DNA of 64,000 nt from Opisthorchis felineus (lineage: Eukaryota > Platyhelminthes > Trematoda > Opisthorchiida > Opisthorchiidae): contig SJOL01010054.1 in assembly GCA_004794785.1 (NCBI GenBank), positions 106,009 through 170,008 on the forward strand, read 5' to 3'. A program made the position numbers and the translations under genes. The notes beneath the pieces were generated by a model, which saw only the letters and a list, made by a program, of their open reading frames with translations, was not told the DNA's origin and searched no databases. Below are positions 21,420 to 33,000 of the stretch, one piece after another (position 1 is the stretch's first letter; every line of letters starts with the position of its first letter).

Positions 21420-23210
21420 ACTGATGATATTTATGGTACGTCCGACTGGAACGGCCATTGCGCACAAATGGACTTACAACACCATGATCATCCATCCTCA
21501 TGATCGTAAGCGAGTACGCACGGCCTCAAAGTAGCTCAACGTTCTCTGAGAACAGGACAGGCGAACACATTTATTTCGTCATCCTCTGCCCCGATGAGCA
21601 ACCCTAAAAAAGCCGCTTGTTTCCGTTTGTCGAGAGTGATCTTTATGCACGGTAATAGATTACTATATTAGGAAGTAAGGACACTTTATAATTTCAGCAT
21701 GGGTCAGAGGTGATGTAATCGGCCAGTACTCAAGGAAAACCAATGTGGGGATCAGGGAATAGAAGCCACTTGTTCGGAATTATTCGAAAAACTTTACAGA
21801 CTCCACCAAATTGTTTCCAAGGGAATAGGGTTAAAACATTTCGGTTCTTTCAATACTTGCTTTTGCAATCTTACCATAACTGTACGGAATGTTTCGTCAA
21901 ATAAACTGTATAAGTGTGGTTGGAAGGTGCACAACGAGCACATAATCGGGCGGTAATAAATCTTTGGGCAGCGCCACTGAAAATGTGAGCTGATCTGCAA
22001 TGGTTGTTTTATTCCCGATTGTAACAATGCATCTCCCTTCTCGTTTGAATTCCATATTCTACGAAACAGGTCCGAACTGTTTTCTCTGTACAAATGCCCC
22101 TCTAGACAGACCGCCTAAAGTGAATGATCACAATTTTTCTATTCTGGTCTCTTCCTCCGGTGGAATCGTAGATGGTGAAATAGGCCTAATGGGACCCAGA
22201 AAGACCGGTCTTTTCTGGGAGGCGATGTCTTTTGAGAATGATCACTCTAGAGGGGAATAACTCTTGTACCAATGCTCCCTAAAGTTGTGCTAAGCATACT
22301 CGTCTAGGTCGAATAGTTGACACGCAATGGTGCTGGTGCGCTTCAAGTGATTTCTTAGTTCATGGTTTTCTATGTTGCCCCCAGAGGCTGCAATCACGAT
22401 TTCCCAACTAGCCTTCAGAAGACGGTAGCCTCTAGAGAAGAAACACTGTTGTTGTTGTGTGCCATACAAGTGAAGACTGTATTGTAGAGCCAGCATTCAG
22501 TTGGAGGACCGTTTCGTCTCTAATCAATTGGGCGTATACCGTAATGGCATGGGAATACAGAAGACATCAATGTACAAATTTTCATCCTGGTTGGTTTTGA
22601 GTTGAAACTGTGATCCAAGGGATATCTAGAGTAGACTTTGTTGAAAGTTAAGGGCTTTGGGGCTCATTTTGGGAGATTACTGGACTACTGGCAATACGGT
22701 GTCCGGAGGCCTGAGAAACAGGAATAGTCTCTGTGAGACGTACAGTTGTAAAATTGAGATAGTGAGGCATGTCAAAAATGCAGTACACTCACTGAAGAGT
22801 ACGCACTAACACACACTGTTGGGAGGCAAACTCTGAATTGAGTTAACCGTATGGTCTATGCCACACTTGAAAGCTCTGGATAGCTGATTCGTCTGAACTT
22901 CACTATGGGTCACTTCCTGGTTGTATTTCAATGGGATTGCCCTCCAAGAGTGATAGGATTTCACTAAGGTGGTTAATAGTTTGTCACCCCAAGTCTCAGC
23001 TAGGTAGTGGAAGCCCAAAAAACAGAGTGTGTTGAGAAACCGAAAAAAATCATGTTGATCATGAGAAATATCCATATCATGGTCAGAAAACTTGACTAAC
23101 TGGCACTCCGTTGTTCACTTGCCGAACAGTCCATTTAGCTGCATAGCGACATCCTCGATAATGCAACAAAGAAAGACAGTATTCAGGTAGAAATTGTGGG
23201 TTGATGATAT
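21420..23210. other. Intron, nothing identified
   Basis: Only chance-length frames are present, with no repeat blocks from the families seen elsewhere. Confidence 0.35.
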
Positions 23211-23219
23211 GGTGTCCAT

Positions 23220-23500
23220 TAGTAGTGCATATTATTGGCCGTGTTGGGATTTGAACCCTGGACATCTAATATGCGTCGCGAGAAAGTCAGCACTATTCCA
23301 CCATCGCATTCTGGAGGCACCTGAATTACCATGTCTGGACAGGTGACCGTGTTCACACTTGAGCGATGTGATTTGTGATGAGTCGTCGGGCAAACCAATC
23401 AAACCAAGCAAACGTGAGAACGTTCGTCTGTTCAGATTCGATAATTCAGATCTGTCCAGTGGTGTGAATGTTAATTCTACCAATCCCGCAACCATCTGAA
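23220..23500 (-). repeat. SINE-like repeat, family C
   Basis: Read on the + strand it holds GGGATTTGAACCCTGGACATC (a B-box complement pattern), ATTCCACCATCGCATTCTGG, GGCACCTGAATTACCATGTC and TTGAGCGATGTGATT. The same blocks in the same order occur at 32550-32725 and in part at 43795-43960. They define a third tRNA-like dispersed family. Confidence 0.55.
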
Positions 23501-24699
23501 CTAACGTTAGCTTAACTGTGATAAAATTCATTCATAGTGCCTCCCTATGGACGTATCTCCCCCGAAAGCGAATATTCAAACCGGTCTTATTGTGTGAACA
23601 ATGTTCAGTGCGGCCAATGCACATTTTTGGAGAAAAAATGTTTGCAACTAAGTCTGTGAGCAGTATTTCTCTTCGTATAGCGTCAAAACGTTGCCAAACA
23701 AATTTCTAAGCCCGGCCAACTGATCAAATGCCACCGGCCACCATCTGCTACCTGAGCAACAGACTTTACGAGAGTTATATGAACCGCATGGCTCCAAACG
23801 TTTGGAATGGTTTTGTCGAAAACATGAAAGACTCGTTCAATAAGAATTCGAGAATGAGGGATATTCACGGTGAAACATAGCTGAATTGGATCGCGCGCTA
23901 CTTAAATCATTCCTGTCTCGGAAACGCTGGGGACGAGTGAGTACATGAACATTTCCAGGGATGTAAGGCTGACCCTCTGTGGTGAATGCAATATCTTCAG
24001 ATTTTTATGAGGCGCTTTTCACGATCTTACATCTTACTGAGTGAAGAAAATAGTCGGTGGCTTCTCAGCCCGGACATGCCCGGTTGTTCTGGAAATCAGC
24101 TGATCAAAACAATACCTGTCGCAGCCTCTCGCTACCACCAGGACCTAGTAACCGTGAGGATAAACTCCTGGGTAGACAACCGTAGAAACGAAAGGTTGTC
24201 TCTGGGGTTGGGTCGGTAGACGGTCAAACTTGCTTGCTCGCGAGTACTACATTTACCGGAGTACCGAATATTGTTGCGTTTTCCCATATTTCAGTTACAT
24301 CGCCTTACACCCGTATTAATCCTTTGCCGAAAATTATGCTGTGGGTGACCGGACATCGGACAGGACTAATCTAGTCGGGTCAAAAAGAAATTCATCGAGA
24401 CAGCTGAGCAGTGTTTCAACGGCGCTTACGAAAGCTGCCGCTCAGGCATGCAGCTGACTAGTGAATCTTGGTTAGTGTAGCGGACCACCTCACTTGTGAT
24501 GGTCTCATTACTATAGGCCATTCATTTGAGGAACTGGACGGCGTTTCCTGTCCGATCACAGAGGAGAGATTTTCTTCCATAGACGAACCCTCCTTACTTC
24601 AAAATGTGATTGGTGTTTTGGTTAGTGCATCTCTTATTGTTCGGGCAATGGAGATTATCCTGCTTACCCAGTGCACTGAAGGCGCTTTGTCAGGCGAGG

Positions 24700-24848
24700 T
24701 CGTGATAGCTCAGTGGTTAAGACGCGAACTTTCTGACCGGAAAGTCCATGGTTCGGACCCAACCTGTGCATCTTGACTGCTCGTGTCTAGACCTGGGCGA
24801 CCTGGCAATATCTTAGCCTTTGTGCTTCCCTCATCCGGCACACACCGC
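24700..24848 (+). repeat. tRNA-derived SINE, family A
   Basis: The head GTGATAGCTCAGTGGTTAAG, ATGGTTCGGACCC (B box with one change), CGTGTCTAGACCTGGGCG, the CCTGGCAATATC block and GTGCTTCCCTCATCCGGC follow the family order. The tail is divergent. Confidence 0.75.
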
Positions 24849-26685
24849 AAGGATCTTACAGCTGGACGATTTTTTTCGGGTCGCTAGATCGTAAATCTAT
24901 ACATGTATGGTTAGGAAACAAGTGAATAAATGTGGCCAAACTACCTTATGGCCTACTAAATACAACCCCATAAATGTACAAAGTTTGAATGACTCGACTG
25001 TCTTTACGATTGCAAAATTTGGCTATCGTCCCTTGGACGTTTCGGGCAGATCACATCCCATTGTTTTACTTTGTGGGCCCTGATTTCTATTTAGTATGTC
25101 TGACACTCTATGTAAGTAAGCTTTTCCAAACAGCAATAAAACTGTGTCTGAGTGTGATGTGTTTCGGACAGGTAGGGTGCTCATGGTATCAAGATGATGC
25201 CTGGTCAAGGTGGTGTGATGTTTATCACGGCCACTGTGCGTAACTAACTATCTCGGATCCGGATTTCTCAGATTATGTGAGTTTTGTCGAGGACAACTTC
25301 TCCACCGGATGGTGGGAGTACTTATAAACTCGAATCTATTCCCCACGTGATCGTCTTCATGGCAAAATTGTAACCTCACATTTAAAGCATTGGTCAGCCT
25401 GGGCTAAAGTGAGATGCTGGTAGACTTTTGGACACGCCCTTCCGGAATGACCGAAACCTCAATTTCCGACTACTTGTCCGTATCCAATTTTAAGAACGCA
25501 ATGTGCAAACTTGAAGAGTTCATTATCGATCATCATCTCGAGAATAGATTGCAAGGAAGTAGTTTGTAAGCGTTTTCCGAACGTGTACAATATGTTTCCA
25601 AGGGCAACTGGGAATTAATAACCGGTCACACGAATTGTTTTCGCGTTTTATGGGCGATTTTTTGGGTATTGGTGATGCTGACACCACATTTACCGGAAAA
25701 ATCGCCACCTTGTTCACGCCACGTTAGGTTTCTATTTGCAGTCTCGCCAGTTCTGAAACCGAAATGTTACGCATTTGAGTAGGCGATTATTACCACTTAT
25801 TGCTTTCCAAATTTAGGCATTTTTGCGGCGACTGGGCTGGAACTACCACATCACGGACAAAAAGATAACTTATCTAGCATGTCTCATTCAAGCAAAAACT
25901 ACGAATTTCCGTTGACTTTTCTAGCCTATTCATAGTGTTTCCGATCGCCCACAACCGGTTTTGTTCTTCCGGGTGGAAGTCGAAAGGAAAAATTGAGAGA
26001 AATAACGAAAAACGAGAATATTTATTCTCACTAATTCATATAATCAAGCAAATTTAAACATTTGGGCCATTCTTCTATCTGATGATGAGTAAATGTACGT
26101 TCAAACGCAAACTTACCATACGGAACTCGTGCCAATGTCAAAAGTCTTTCGATCTAAAGAAGTTTCGCTCAGGATCGAATCCGTCACTACTACTGTCCAA
26201 GTAGTGCAACGTAATATGCGCATGTTTACAGTTATTGCAAATAGCACAATACTGTATTGGTTTGAACGGAAGCTATCAGCAGACAGTGCGCTTTCGATTA
26301 CAGTTGGAATTCAACTTTCAAACCATAGTTAGGTCAGTAAACAATTTTATAGTTTACTATGACATATCTTCAAAGACAGCCTCAGCATTGACAAAACGGT
26401 TCTTGTGTGTTTTGAACGTTTTTCTCTGTTTGGGCAAGGTAGGTGTACCTGTTTAACCTACAGGGCCGTGTTTCTTAAGGCCGTGTTTCGCTAACGATCT
26501 GAGGCGAAATCTCTCACCTCACAAAGATGTTACAGAGTGCTTGTGACCAAAGGTTTCTGGCGCGCAACATGAATTGCTCAGCAGCACCGGCTCGGAACAT
26601 TCCATTCTGTCGTGACCTCTGTATTTGAAAAGAATAAAGTACACAGAGTGTAATGGATATTCCCTCCAAAACGGATTCTAAACTC
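24849..26685. other. Intron, nothing identified
   Basis: Frames of 60-84 codons occur on both strands without motifs. A 17-nt splice-flanked segment at 25101-25117 (tctatttag ... gtaagt) does not fit the reading frame of the gene chain. Confidence 0.35.
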
Positions 26686-26689
26686 AACG

Positions 26690-26975
26690 TAGCACACTGT
26701 TTTTAAGATTGCTTAAAACTATTCGACAGCCCACGACCGGTTTCTCCCTTCTTGCAGGCAGGGCCCGCGAGTTTCCGTCAACCTCTTGTTCTGTCTGAAC
26801 CCACTTGGTGAACTGGACTCCTTTGAACACCACTTTGGTTTTAGTGGGATACTCAACTGAATTTCGTCGAATTCTCTTCAAATGGAACACTAGTCCTAAG
26901 GTTGCTGAAAAGGTTTTCCCGTTCTCGAGACTCATCAGATCGGTTTAGTCTCTGAGTTCTCGTCAATCATTTGTC
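26690..26975 (-). repeat. Hammerhead-repeat family, two degenerate antisense pieces
   Basis: The first piece (26690-26815) has CGACAGCCCACGACCGGTTT, CTCCCTTCTTG and GAGTTTCCGTCAACC. The second (26893-26975) begins again with TAGTCCTAAGGTTGCTGAAA. The two same-direction heads about 200 bp apart suggest a nested or partly deleted tandem. Confidence 0.65.
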
Positions 26976-27634
26976 TTCCTCACTATACAAGTGACGGAAT
27001 GTACTCTCTTGCAAACTAAGTTAGTGTTAACTAAATCTCTCGTTTATGGTGCTGTTCAAATGAATGCACTGCACCAATGTGATTTGGAGATTAGTGCATT
27101 TTGTCACCTGCTTACAATCAGGTGATCACGAAGGACAAAAGTCCGGTGGAAACTCGGTGAGTTTTTCCAGTTGGAGAATTTCATAAACGAGAGTTTCAGC
27201 TAAAATTTGCTGGTTTTCAGCTGAATCCAGTTACCATCAATGTAATTAGTAAATAAGTGCAGTTTGAATTCCAGACTAATTTACTAGTCATACGTAGCGA
27301 AAATGGCTCGTACTCTTCCACGGTGCGATGCACAACCTTCGACTGGGAGAAGGAATCATTCAAAACGCATCTACGTCCTCCGGGATGCGACGGTATAGCA
27401 GCCCGCCTTGTTTGTCTTACCAGTGTTTTCCGTTCAGCTATTTATTCACCCAGAACGAGCAGTGCTCCACTTGCCAGTGCAGTCAAGGTCACTTTCGGGT
27501 CCATACTGAAGTCACTTGTCAATACACTCGGAATGGATTCATGTGTTGTTGTGTCACTGTGCACTTCCAGGTCCCAGAGAACATGGGGAGAATTGTCAGA
27601 CGTACGTTGTCGTTCACTAGTGAACGTTCAGCCC

Positions 27635-27812
27635 TAACACCCTTTCGGTGTATAGCTTGCATGTCACCCGAAGGAAGTACGAGGGCTGAGATACTACCGG
27701 GATGCACAAGCCTACACAGAAGTAATCTGGATGACGTGGTTGGATCCGAACCACAAACCCGATCAGTATGTTCGTGTCCTAACCACTGTGTACCATGTGC
27801 TAAACCAGCCAT
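27635..27812 (-). repeat. tRNA-derived SINE, family A (reverse copy)
   Basis: The + strand reads ACCCTTTCGGTGTATAGC, TGTCACCCGAAGGAAGTACG, GAGATACTACCGGGATG and GATCCGAACCACAAACC. This is the reverse complement of the family A body and B box. It covers the ends of the open frames in this interval. Confidence 0.75.
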
Positions 27813-28481
27813 ATCTCTGAGTTTATATGGATAAACTTTGAGAAAATGGAACGGAATGAGGCACAAACAAATAGGATAACAATTTATCTGAGCACACAGA
27901 ACCCCTCAGAAATGATGAGAATAAATACAGGCCAGAACAAAATACAGTTGGAATCATAAACATTCCTCAAGTTTTGAAATAAATTCAGCCAGTCACGTGC
28001 ACATCCGGTTATCGATCCAGATGTTATGTTTGCAGTTGAGATTGGTGCAGCAGTTGGGGAGAATGGCATGAGTAATTTGCAGAGCGGTAGGATTAACACA
28101 ATCTGAAAAAGGATATTCAACAGTTTGATGGTAAGCAGAATGAAACGATTGCCATGAGCACAATCGATTTAGAGCATCACGGTACTACCTGCGAACTGGC
28201 AGAGGAAAAGAGTCCGCCACATCCGTTAAATACATTTGAAAGAGTCTTATAACTGTGACCTTTTTCATCGGATTGGTTTGAGCAACAAAACACAGCGAAT
28301 CGAGTCGTATCGGTATTCCAGGCGTCTCATTTACGGTTAGTCTATTTGTCAAAAGCCCAGATTTAGTTAGTTGTACGGTTAGCTGAGTAATTTTTCTTAC
28401 GGTAAACTCAACTTTACGAATAGTATTAAATCATCTGCAAACTAATATGCTGTTGGCAGGAGGCTTGCTTGAAATCCACTG

Positions 28482-28680
28482 CATCTCTCAAGTTGAATGT
28501 GCTGCACGAGGGCCACCTCATGTTTCAATTGAAACAGTATTCAAGATATCGAAGTGTATTTCAACAACATTCACGTTGAGATTCGTGTAATTGGTTCATC
28601 TGATGAGCCCCAAGCAGGGCAAAACCGGTAGTAAGCTGCCCGAAGTTTTCATCGGTCTTATAAATTGTATTGAATAGCAG
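28482..28680. repeat. Hammerhead-repeat family, inverted junction
   Basis: The antisense distal part (GAATGTGCTGCACGAGGGCC, TCATGTTTCAATTGAAAC, AGATATCG; 28485-28565) is followed by a sense ribozyme end (28590-28675) finishing in ATCGGTCTTATAAATTG. The ribozyme at 28594-28636 keeps CTGATGA and stem II, but the GAAA that follows reads AAAA. Confidence 0.75.
28594..28636 (+). ncRNA. Hammerhead ribozyme motif, one core change
   Basis: CTGATGA at 28600-28606 is followed by stem II GCCC, loop CAAGCA and GGGC, then AAAACCGGTA. The invariant G before AAA is replaced by A, and the downstream stem I arm is AGTAAGC. Loss of that G normally abolishes cleavage. Confidence 0.6.
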
Positions 28681-28809
28681 CTTTGCTTAGTTTAAAATTA
28701 ATCACGCTTCCGGTATAAACAACTTTCATGACCATGTGTTCGTAACAAATTCATGAACGTATGTTAACAAGGAAGGAGCTGACCATTTTGTAACAAACTA
28801 GCATTGTTT

Positions 28810-29035
28810 AGACGTAATACACTACTCATAAGGTTGCTGGAAACTTTCGACAGCCCACGACCGGCTTCGCCCTTCTTGGGGCTCATCAGGTAGGCGCAGT
28901 CCCCGAGTTTCCGTCAACCTGCTGTTCAACTTGAACCCGAATTTCACGAAAGTAGCGAAATGCACTCATTTGTATACCAATTTGGTTTTGACGGGAGACT
29001 CACCTGGAACCCATCTGAATCTCTCTTATCACAGG
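28810..29035 (-). repeat. Hammerhead-repeat family, best-preserved antisense copy
   Basis: The copy runs from GACGTAATACACTACTCATAAGG through the ribozyme complement, CCGAGTTTCCGTCAACC, ACTTGAACCCGAATTTCACG, GCACTCATTTGTATACC, CAATTTGGTTTTGACGGGAG and CTCACCTGGAACCC to GAATCTCTCTTATCA. It lacks the distal part with the CGATATCTCG block. Confidence 0.85.
28854..28896 (-). ncRNA. Hammerhead ribozyme, nearly intact
   Basis: On the minus strand: GCCTAC / CTGATGA / GCCC CAAGAA GGGC / GAA / GCCGGTC / GTGGGC. Stem I pairs GCCTAC with GTGGGC over 6 bp. Stem II pairs GCCC with GGGC. Stem III is the short palindrome-like CCGG, and cleavage is expected after the C of GGTC. The only departure from the canonical core is A to G at the first stem III base, giving a G-U closing pair. 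An outer helix can form between GGTTGACGGAAACTC and GAAAGTTTCCAGCAACC. The open end in stem I makes it type I. Confidence 0.75.
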
Positions 29036-29039
29036 TGTG

Positions 29040-29450
29040 ACATCATACAAAGGGTCGAAATATGATTGCTGATTCGCCGTCTTTTGCTTGCTGGTGGCTA
29101 AAATAGTTAGTGGACTCGCTAACTCCCTTCACAGCAAACCAGGAACGCAAACGATATTCTTCACACTCAGCTGAGAGATAGTCTGTGTGTTGGTAATGGT
29201 TTCTTGTGGGATGGAAGGTCAACCAATTCGTGTAGCAATCAGCTAAATGTACTTTGGACCAACTGAGTTGTCCTTCCGAACAGGACCCTCCACTCTCCCT
29301 GGGAAGATTACTCGGTCCCAGCCTCATCAATTTTACCGCTGAATTGGTGAACAGAAATACCAGTCTCTTTCGAAAAAATGTCACCTTCTAACATGGATCA
29401 CGTTTTGGAGATAAGAAAAGTTATGCATTTTTTTTTTTGGAGGGGCAGTT
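29040..29450. other. Intron, nothing identified
   Basis: A minus-strand frame (29043-29384) lacks motifs and splice context. A T run lies at about 29431. No repeat blocks were seen. Confidence 0.3.
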
Positions 29451-29589
29451 GATCTTCCCTCAGCGCCGATGGGTCAGTGGCCACGCATATTTCGGTCATG
29501 GTTAGCGTGGCGGCTGAAAACTAATGGTGAGTAACGTAAAGGACGGCAGTTACCTCCCGACACTACGCACAAGGTCGACGCAGACTGCT

Positions 29590-29970
29590 AATGGTCCTCT
29601 ACCGGTCTCACCCTTCTTGAACGTCATCAGTTAGGCGTGATTTCCATCAAGCTCATTTCTTGCATGAACACCAATTTCTATGTAAGCTTCGACATGCACT
29701 CATTTTCAGCTTGAGCTGGTGCCAATCGGAGATCCAGCCGCACTTTTTTCGATGGATGTTATCAGAGAGATTCAGGTGAACTTTAGCTGAGTCTCACGTC
29801 AAAAACAAATTAGTTTGCAAATGAGTGTTAATCGCGATATGTATATGAACTGGTGATCAGGTAGGAAAGAAGGCTCATTGAATTCTGCGGACTAGGCCTT
29901 CCTGGAGTGGTCCAAGAAGGGTGAAACTGGTAGTGGGCCATGGATAATCTTCACGGACTTAATGAGTAGT
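29590..29970. repeat. Hammerhead-repeat family, degenerate inverted pair
   Basis: The antisense part at 29590-29715 (CTACCGGTCTCACCCTTCTTG, ATGCACTCATTTTC) is followed by sense blocks at 29765-29970 (GAGAGATTCAGGTGAAC, GTCTCACGTCAAAAAC, TTTGCAAATGAGTGT, AAGAAGGGTGAAACTGGTAG, TGGGCC). Both ribozyme cores are disrupted. Confidence 0.6.
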
Positions 29971-30407
29971 ATTGATGCATCCCTCTCTATTTGGCTGTTT
30001 CGTTTAGACAATTTCTGAATTGCCATGTACCAATAACGCCCAAACTTTTTTGTACCATCCGTACATGTTGCGGTCCGGGTTACCCAACCTTTGTTAACAA
30101 AACCACTTATGTGAAGATGGCCCGTCACTTTTTAGATCGTATATCTCGCGAAAATTCTTGGAATGGTCTGGGATGATTCCGTCCTTCATGCAGAGTTTGG
30201 ATCTTATCGCGATGTGACGCCACCTCGGTAACTCATTGAGGTGTACTGAGGAGTGTACGTGGGACACTCAAGGGACCTCTCATACTGAGTTGGTCAATGG
30301 GTAGAGGTCTGGCTAACAGTCTCCTGGCCAACCAGGTTAGAGGTTGGAAAATGTGCGGCGGCTTGCTCCTCAGAAATGTAGGCTGCCCTGACGGTCTTAC
30401 ACCAACC

Positions 30408-30520
30408 AATACAGTCTTCAGGTTAGACTTTTTAGCCAAAGGTTTTGGCTGAGGGAACTGATGGTCCTCCTGCCTAGGTATGGGTGCCCTGGTAGTATCC
30501 CAGCCCACGTACAACCATGA
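30408..30520 (+). repeat. tRNA-SINE family A, tail fragment
   Basis: AGGTTAGACTTTTTAGCCAAAGG, TTTTGGCTGAGGG and GGTAGTATCCCAGCCCACG match the region just before and inside the family A copy at 11820-12000, without the tRNA-like head. Confidence 0.5.
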
Positions 30521-30769
30521 ATTCCACTCTTAAAAATAATATGTGAGCACATGAAGCACCGGTGTTCTCATCCGGTGCTGCTGTGAATGATGATGATGAT
30601 GATGGCATGAATCACAAAGTGCCATCACAATGCTTTTAGGATGGCCAGGTATCGAGTTGAGACGGCCTGAGAGGGTTGCAGCTGCCTCGGTTTCATGCCT
30701 CAAAAAATCTCTTAGAACAGCTTCATTTGACACCAAGCACTGTTCAGACCTTTATCGAGACATTTTCAG

Positions 30770-30780
30770 ATGTCTTCCAG
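30770..30780 (+). CDS. Possible 11-nt microexon (low confidence)
   Basis: The segment ATGTCTTCCAG lies between a good acceptor (cgagacattttcag) and a donor (gtaaag). It would convert phase 0 into phase 2, so it could join the internal donor at 21190 to the exon at 32178 and rescue that frame. Two other segments with the same phase change exist (31191-31228 and 24290s), so coincidence is likely. Confidence 0.1.
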
Positions 30781-31140
30781 GTAAAGAAAACTCTTATCAT
30801 GAATAAGATGTAAAATTCCCTCAATTCTGAAGATTCGCCGTTTTCTTCTGAATTGAAAGTGCCTGGAATGAGAAAGACCAAGAGTGTTCATGCATGCTCT
30901 GCGTGATTTTATGAGGATTTAATGCACCAGGTGACAGGTGAGAAGCTGAAGTCACGTGATTGCTAGTCTCCCTGCCGAACAATTCTCACAAGTCCGTGAA
31001 TTTCCCATCAGTCCCTGTTGTGTGCTGTTTTATATTCCATTCCTCATAAAGTCTTCTCCCCCTAATTTATCCCACATACGGTATAGTTATTCGGTTCAGG
31101 TTGTCCGATGCTCATCGAACGCTCAATTACTCAAGGAAAT

Positions 31141-32177
31141 TTGCTGACAATAGCTCACAGATTCCACTGAGTTGTTGATTTTCTTTCCAGACGTTGGAAC
31201 CATTAACCCTTGTCATTAAAAATGGGAGGTTCTTGTCCTAAAACGGTTTTGAGCAATTTCTTAGAATAGCCAACACCCAGAGGGAATTCAAAGTATTTGT
31301 TACCAATCAGTTGGCAAAGTTTGGCCCTGAATCGGAACTCATCGTCTCGGAGGGGTTCGTCAAGCAGTCGGTATACCAGTGACATCGAAGAGGAATCATC
31401 AGCTGAAGAGCCCTGTACCAGGAGATCAAGGATCCAAAACCGATCAAAATGATTTCAAATCCCTCAAACTATCGACGTAAGATTTGGACACCCATACTAC
31501 CAACAAGAACTTTTAATCGACACTGATCTAGTGCGCTAGTCAGAATAGATCTTGCTGACTAGTTCTCCGTTTGTCTTAAAACTCACCCCATCCGGTAGTC
31601 TGTTCAGTTGGATTGACGAAGCTTTTGTGTCAGAAATGAAACACTGCCCACCGATTTTTCACCAGACCCTTATAAAACAGTAGTTATCACCAGCTTTTTT
31701 GTACAATGACTGCTAGTGACGTCATTCTTTCCAACCTACTCTTCTGAGATTTACTCCCGCAGTGAGCAGTCCGTCATTCAACATCTGTCAGCCTCATGCA
31801 AAAATCCAGACAGTCGTCAAGGCATTCGAAACATCAAGTCTTGGAAAAGCGACATACGTGAGAAAAAAATGTGTGAATAGGATTTTCCACCTAGAAACAC
31901 TTGCGTGTACAAAAATAGGCTGGTAGGAGGGGGGACGGGTTTGCTCATCAAGTAAAGGCCAAATCCCTGTAGCAGTCGTGGTGACAAGACCTGGACAAAA
32001 GGCCGGCTTGTCAGCCTAGATCTGCCACATAGGGGACACCTATGAAGCATAAAGAAATACAGCTTCGAGACTGTCTCACCTAGGATGATTGTTTCAAAAG
32101 CTTGTTTAATACGGTGTGAATAATCACCCTTAAAAAATCATTGCACACCATTGATTCCTTTATTTTTCACCTTTCAG
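31141..32177. other. Intron, nothing identified
   Basis: This includes a minus-strand frame (31203-31385) and a good acceptor at 31190 with only a weak donor. No repeat blocks were seen. Confidence 0.3.
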
Positions 32178-32198
32178 CTCATCGTCGGGAAGCGACCA
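32178..32198 (+). CDS. Microexon, 21 nt, phase 2-2
   Basis: A strong acceptor (tttatttttcacctttcag) and donor (CCA|gtaagg) enclose 21 nt. Read in phase 2 it gives SSSGSD with split codons at both ends: GG+C = Gly on the left and CA+A = Gln on the right. It opens the Ser/acidic part of the protein. Its length is divisible by three, so skipping it would not change the frame. Confidence 0.55.
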
Positions 32199-32539
32199 GT
32201 AAGGAAATTAGTGGTCCTTTTGCACTTTGTGGATAAATAGTTCTTTCTCCCACCCCCGTTCGAGTACTGTATGCCTCTGAGATGCTTCAGCTTTGCCGAA
32301 AATGTGAACCTTATTCCAAGAAAAACCATGTTTTATCAGGTTATATTGACGTTTATAATGATATTTGTCTTGCCGGTGACTTTACTCCTTACTGTGAACG
32401 GACAAATAAATCCATTTGTGAATTTCAAGTCAGCCAGATCAATTTACTCACAGTGGAAAAATCCCTCTTTTGAACAATCCTTCTTCCGAATCCACACCAA
32501 ACGGGGATTCGAGTTTCGCTTTTATTAGTGTTCATCAGC

Positions 32540-32728
32540 GGTGCATATCCAATGACCATGCCCGGGTTTGAACTCCGCACATCCGACATGCGAGGCGAGC
32601 GTGTTACCACCACTCCACCAGCGCACGCTGGAAGCATCTGAATTTTCACGTCCGAACAGGCGAACATTTTCGCGCTTGAGTGATGTGATTGCTTGGCCCG
32701 GCGGCTCCAAAGACGACCCAGTAACTGT
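32540..32728 (-). repeat. SINE-like repeat, family C
   Basis: CCGGGTTTGAACTCCG (B-box complement), GCGTGTTACCACCACTCCACC, GGAAGCATCTGAATTTTC, TTGAGTGATGTGATTGC and GACGACCCAGTAACTGTCC parallel the copy at 23220-23500. The final blocks also appear at 43915-43940. Confidence 0.6.
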
Positions 32729-32864
32729 CCTGTTTGTGTTAATCGATCAATGAATCATTTATAAACAGTGTACCATAGGCACATTGGTTCCAGCTGCTAC
32801 AGTTGCGATCACCTGAAAGTGGGAGTGTGGGACATACAACCTAGCCTTGGAAGCACGGGGCTGG

Positions 32865-33000
32865 GCGAAAAGAGCTCTGTGAGGCAGACGGTCTTCTGGC
32901 ATGCGGAGTACATGTCCCAACCAGCGCAGCCCATGAAGCGTGAATAAATCATCTATCGCTTGGCGTGTCACATGACCAGCCAAGAATGTGCAGTTCGGAT
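32865..33000 (-). mobile_element. RTE-like LINE, short C-terminal fragment
   Basis: The minus frame reads AIDDLFTLHGLRWLGHVL, then RMPEDRLPHRALFAQP. This is the C-terminal motif found at about 9270-9370 and 62945-63010. It is an isolated piece with no tail visible. Confidence 0.75.
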
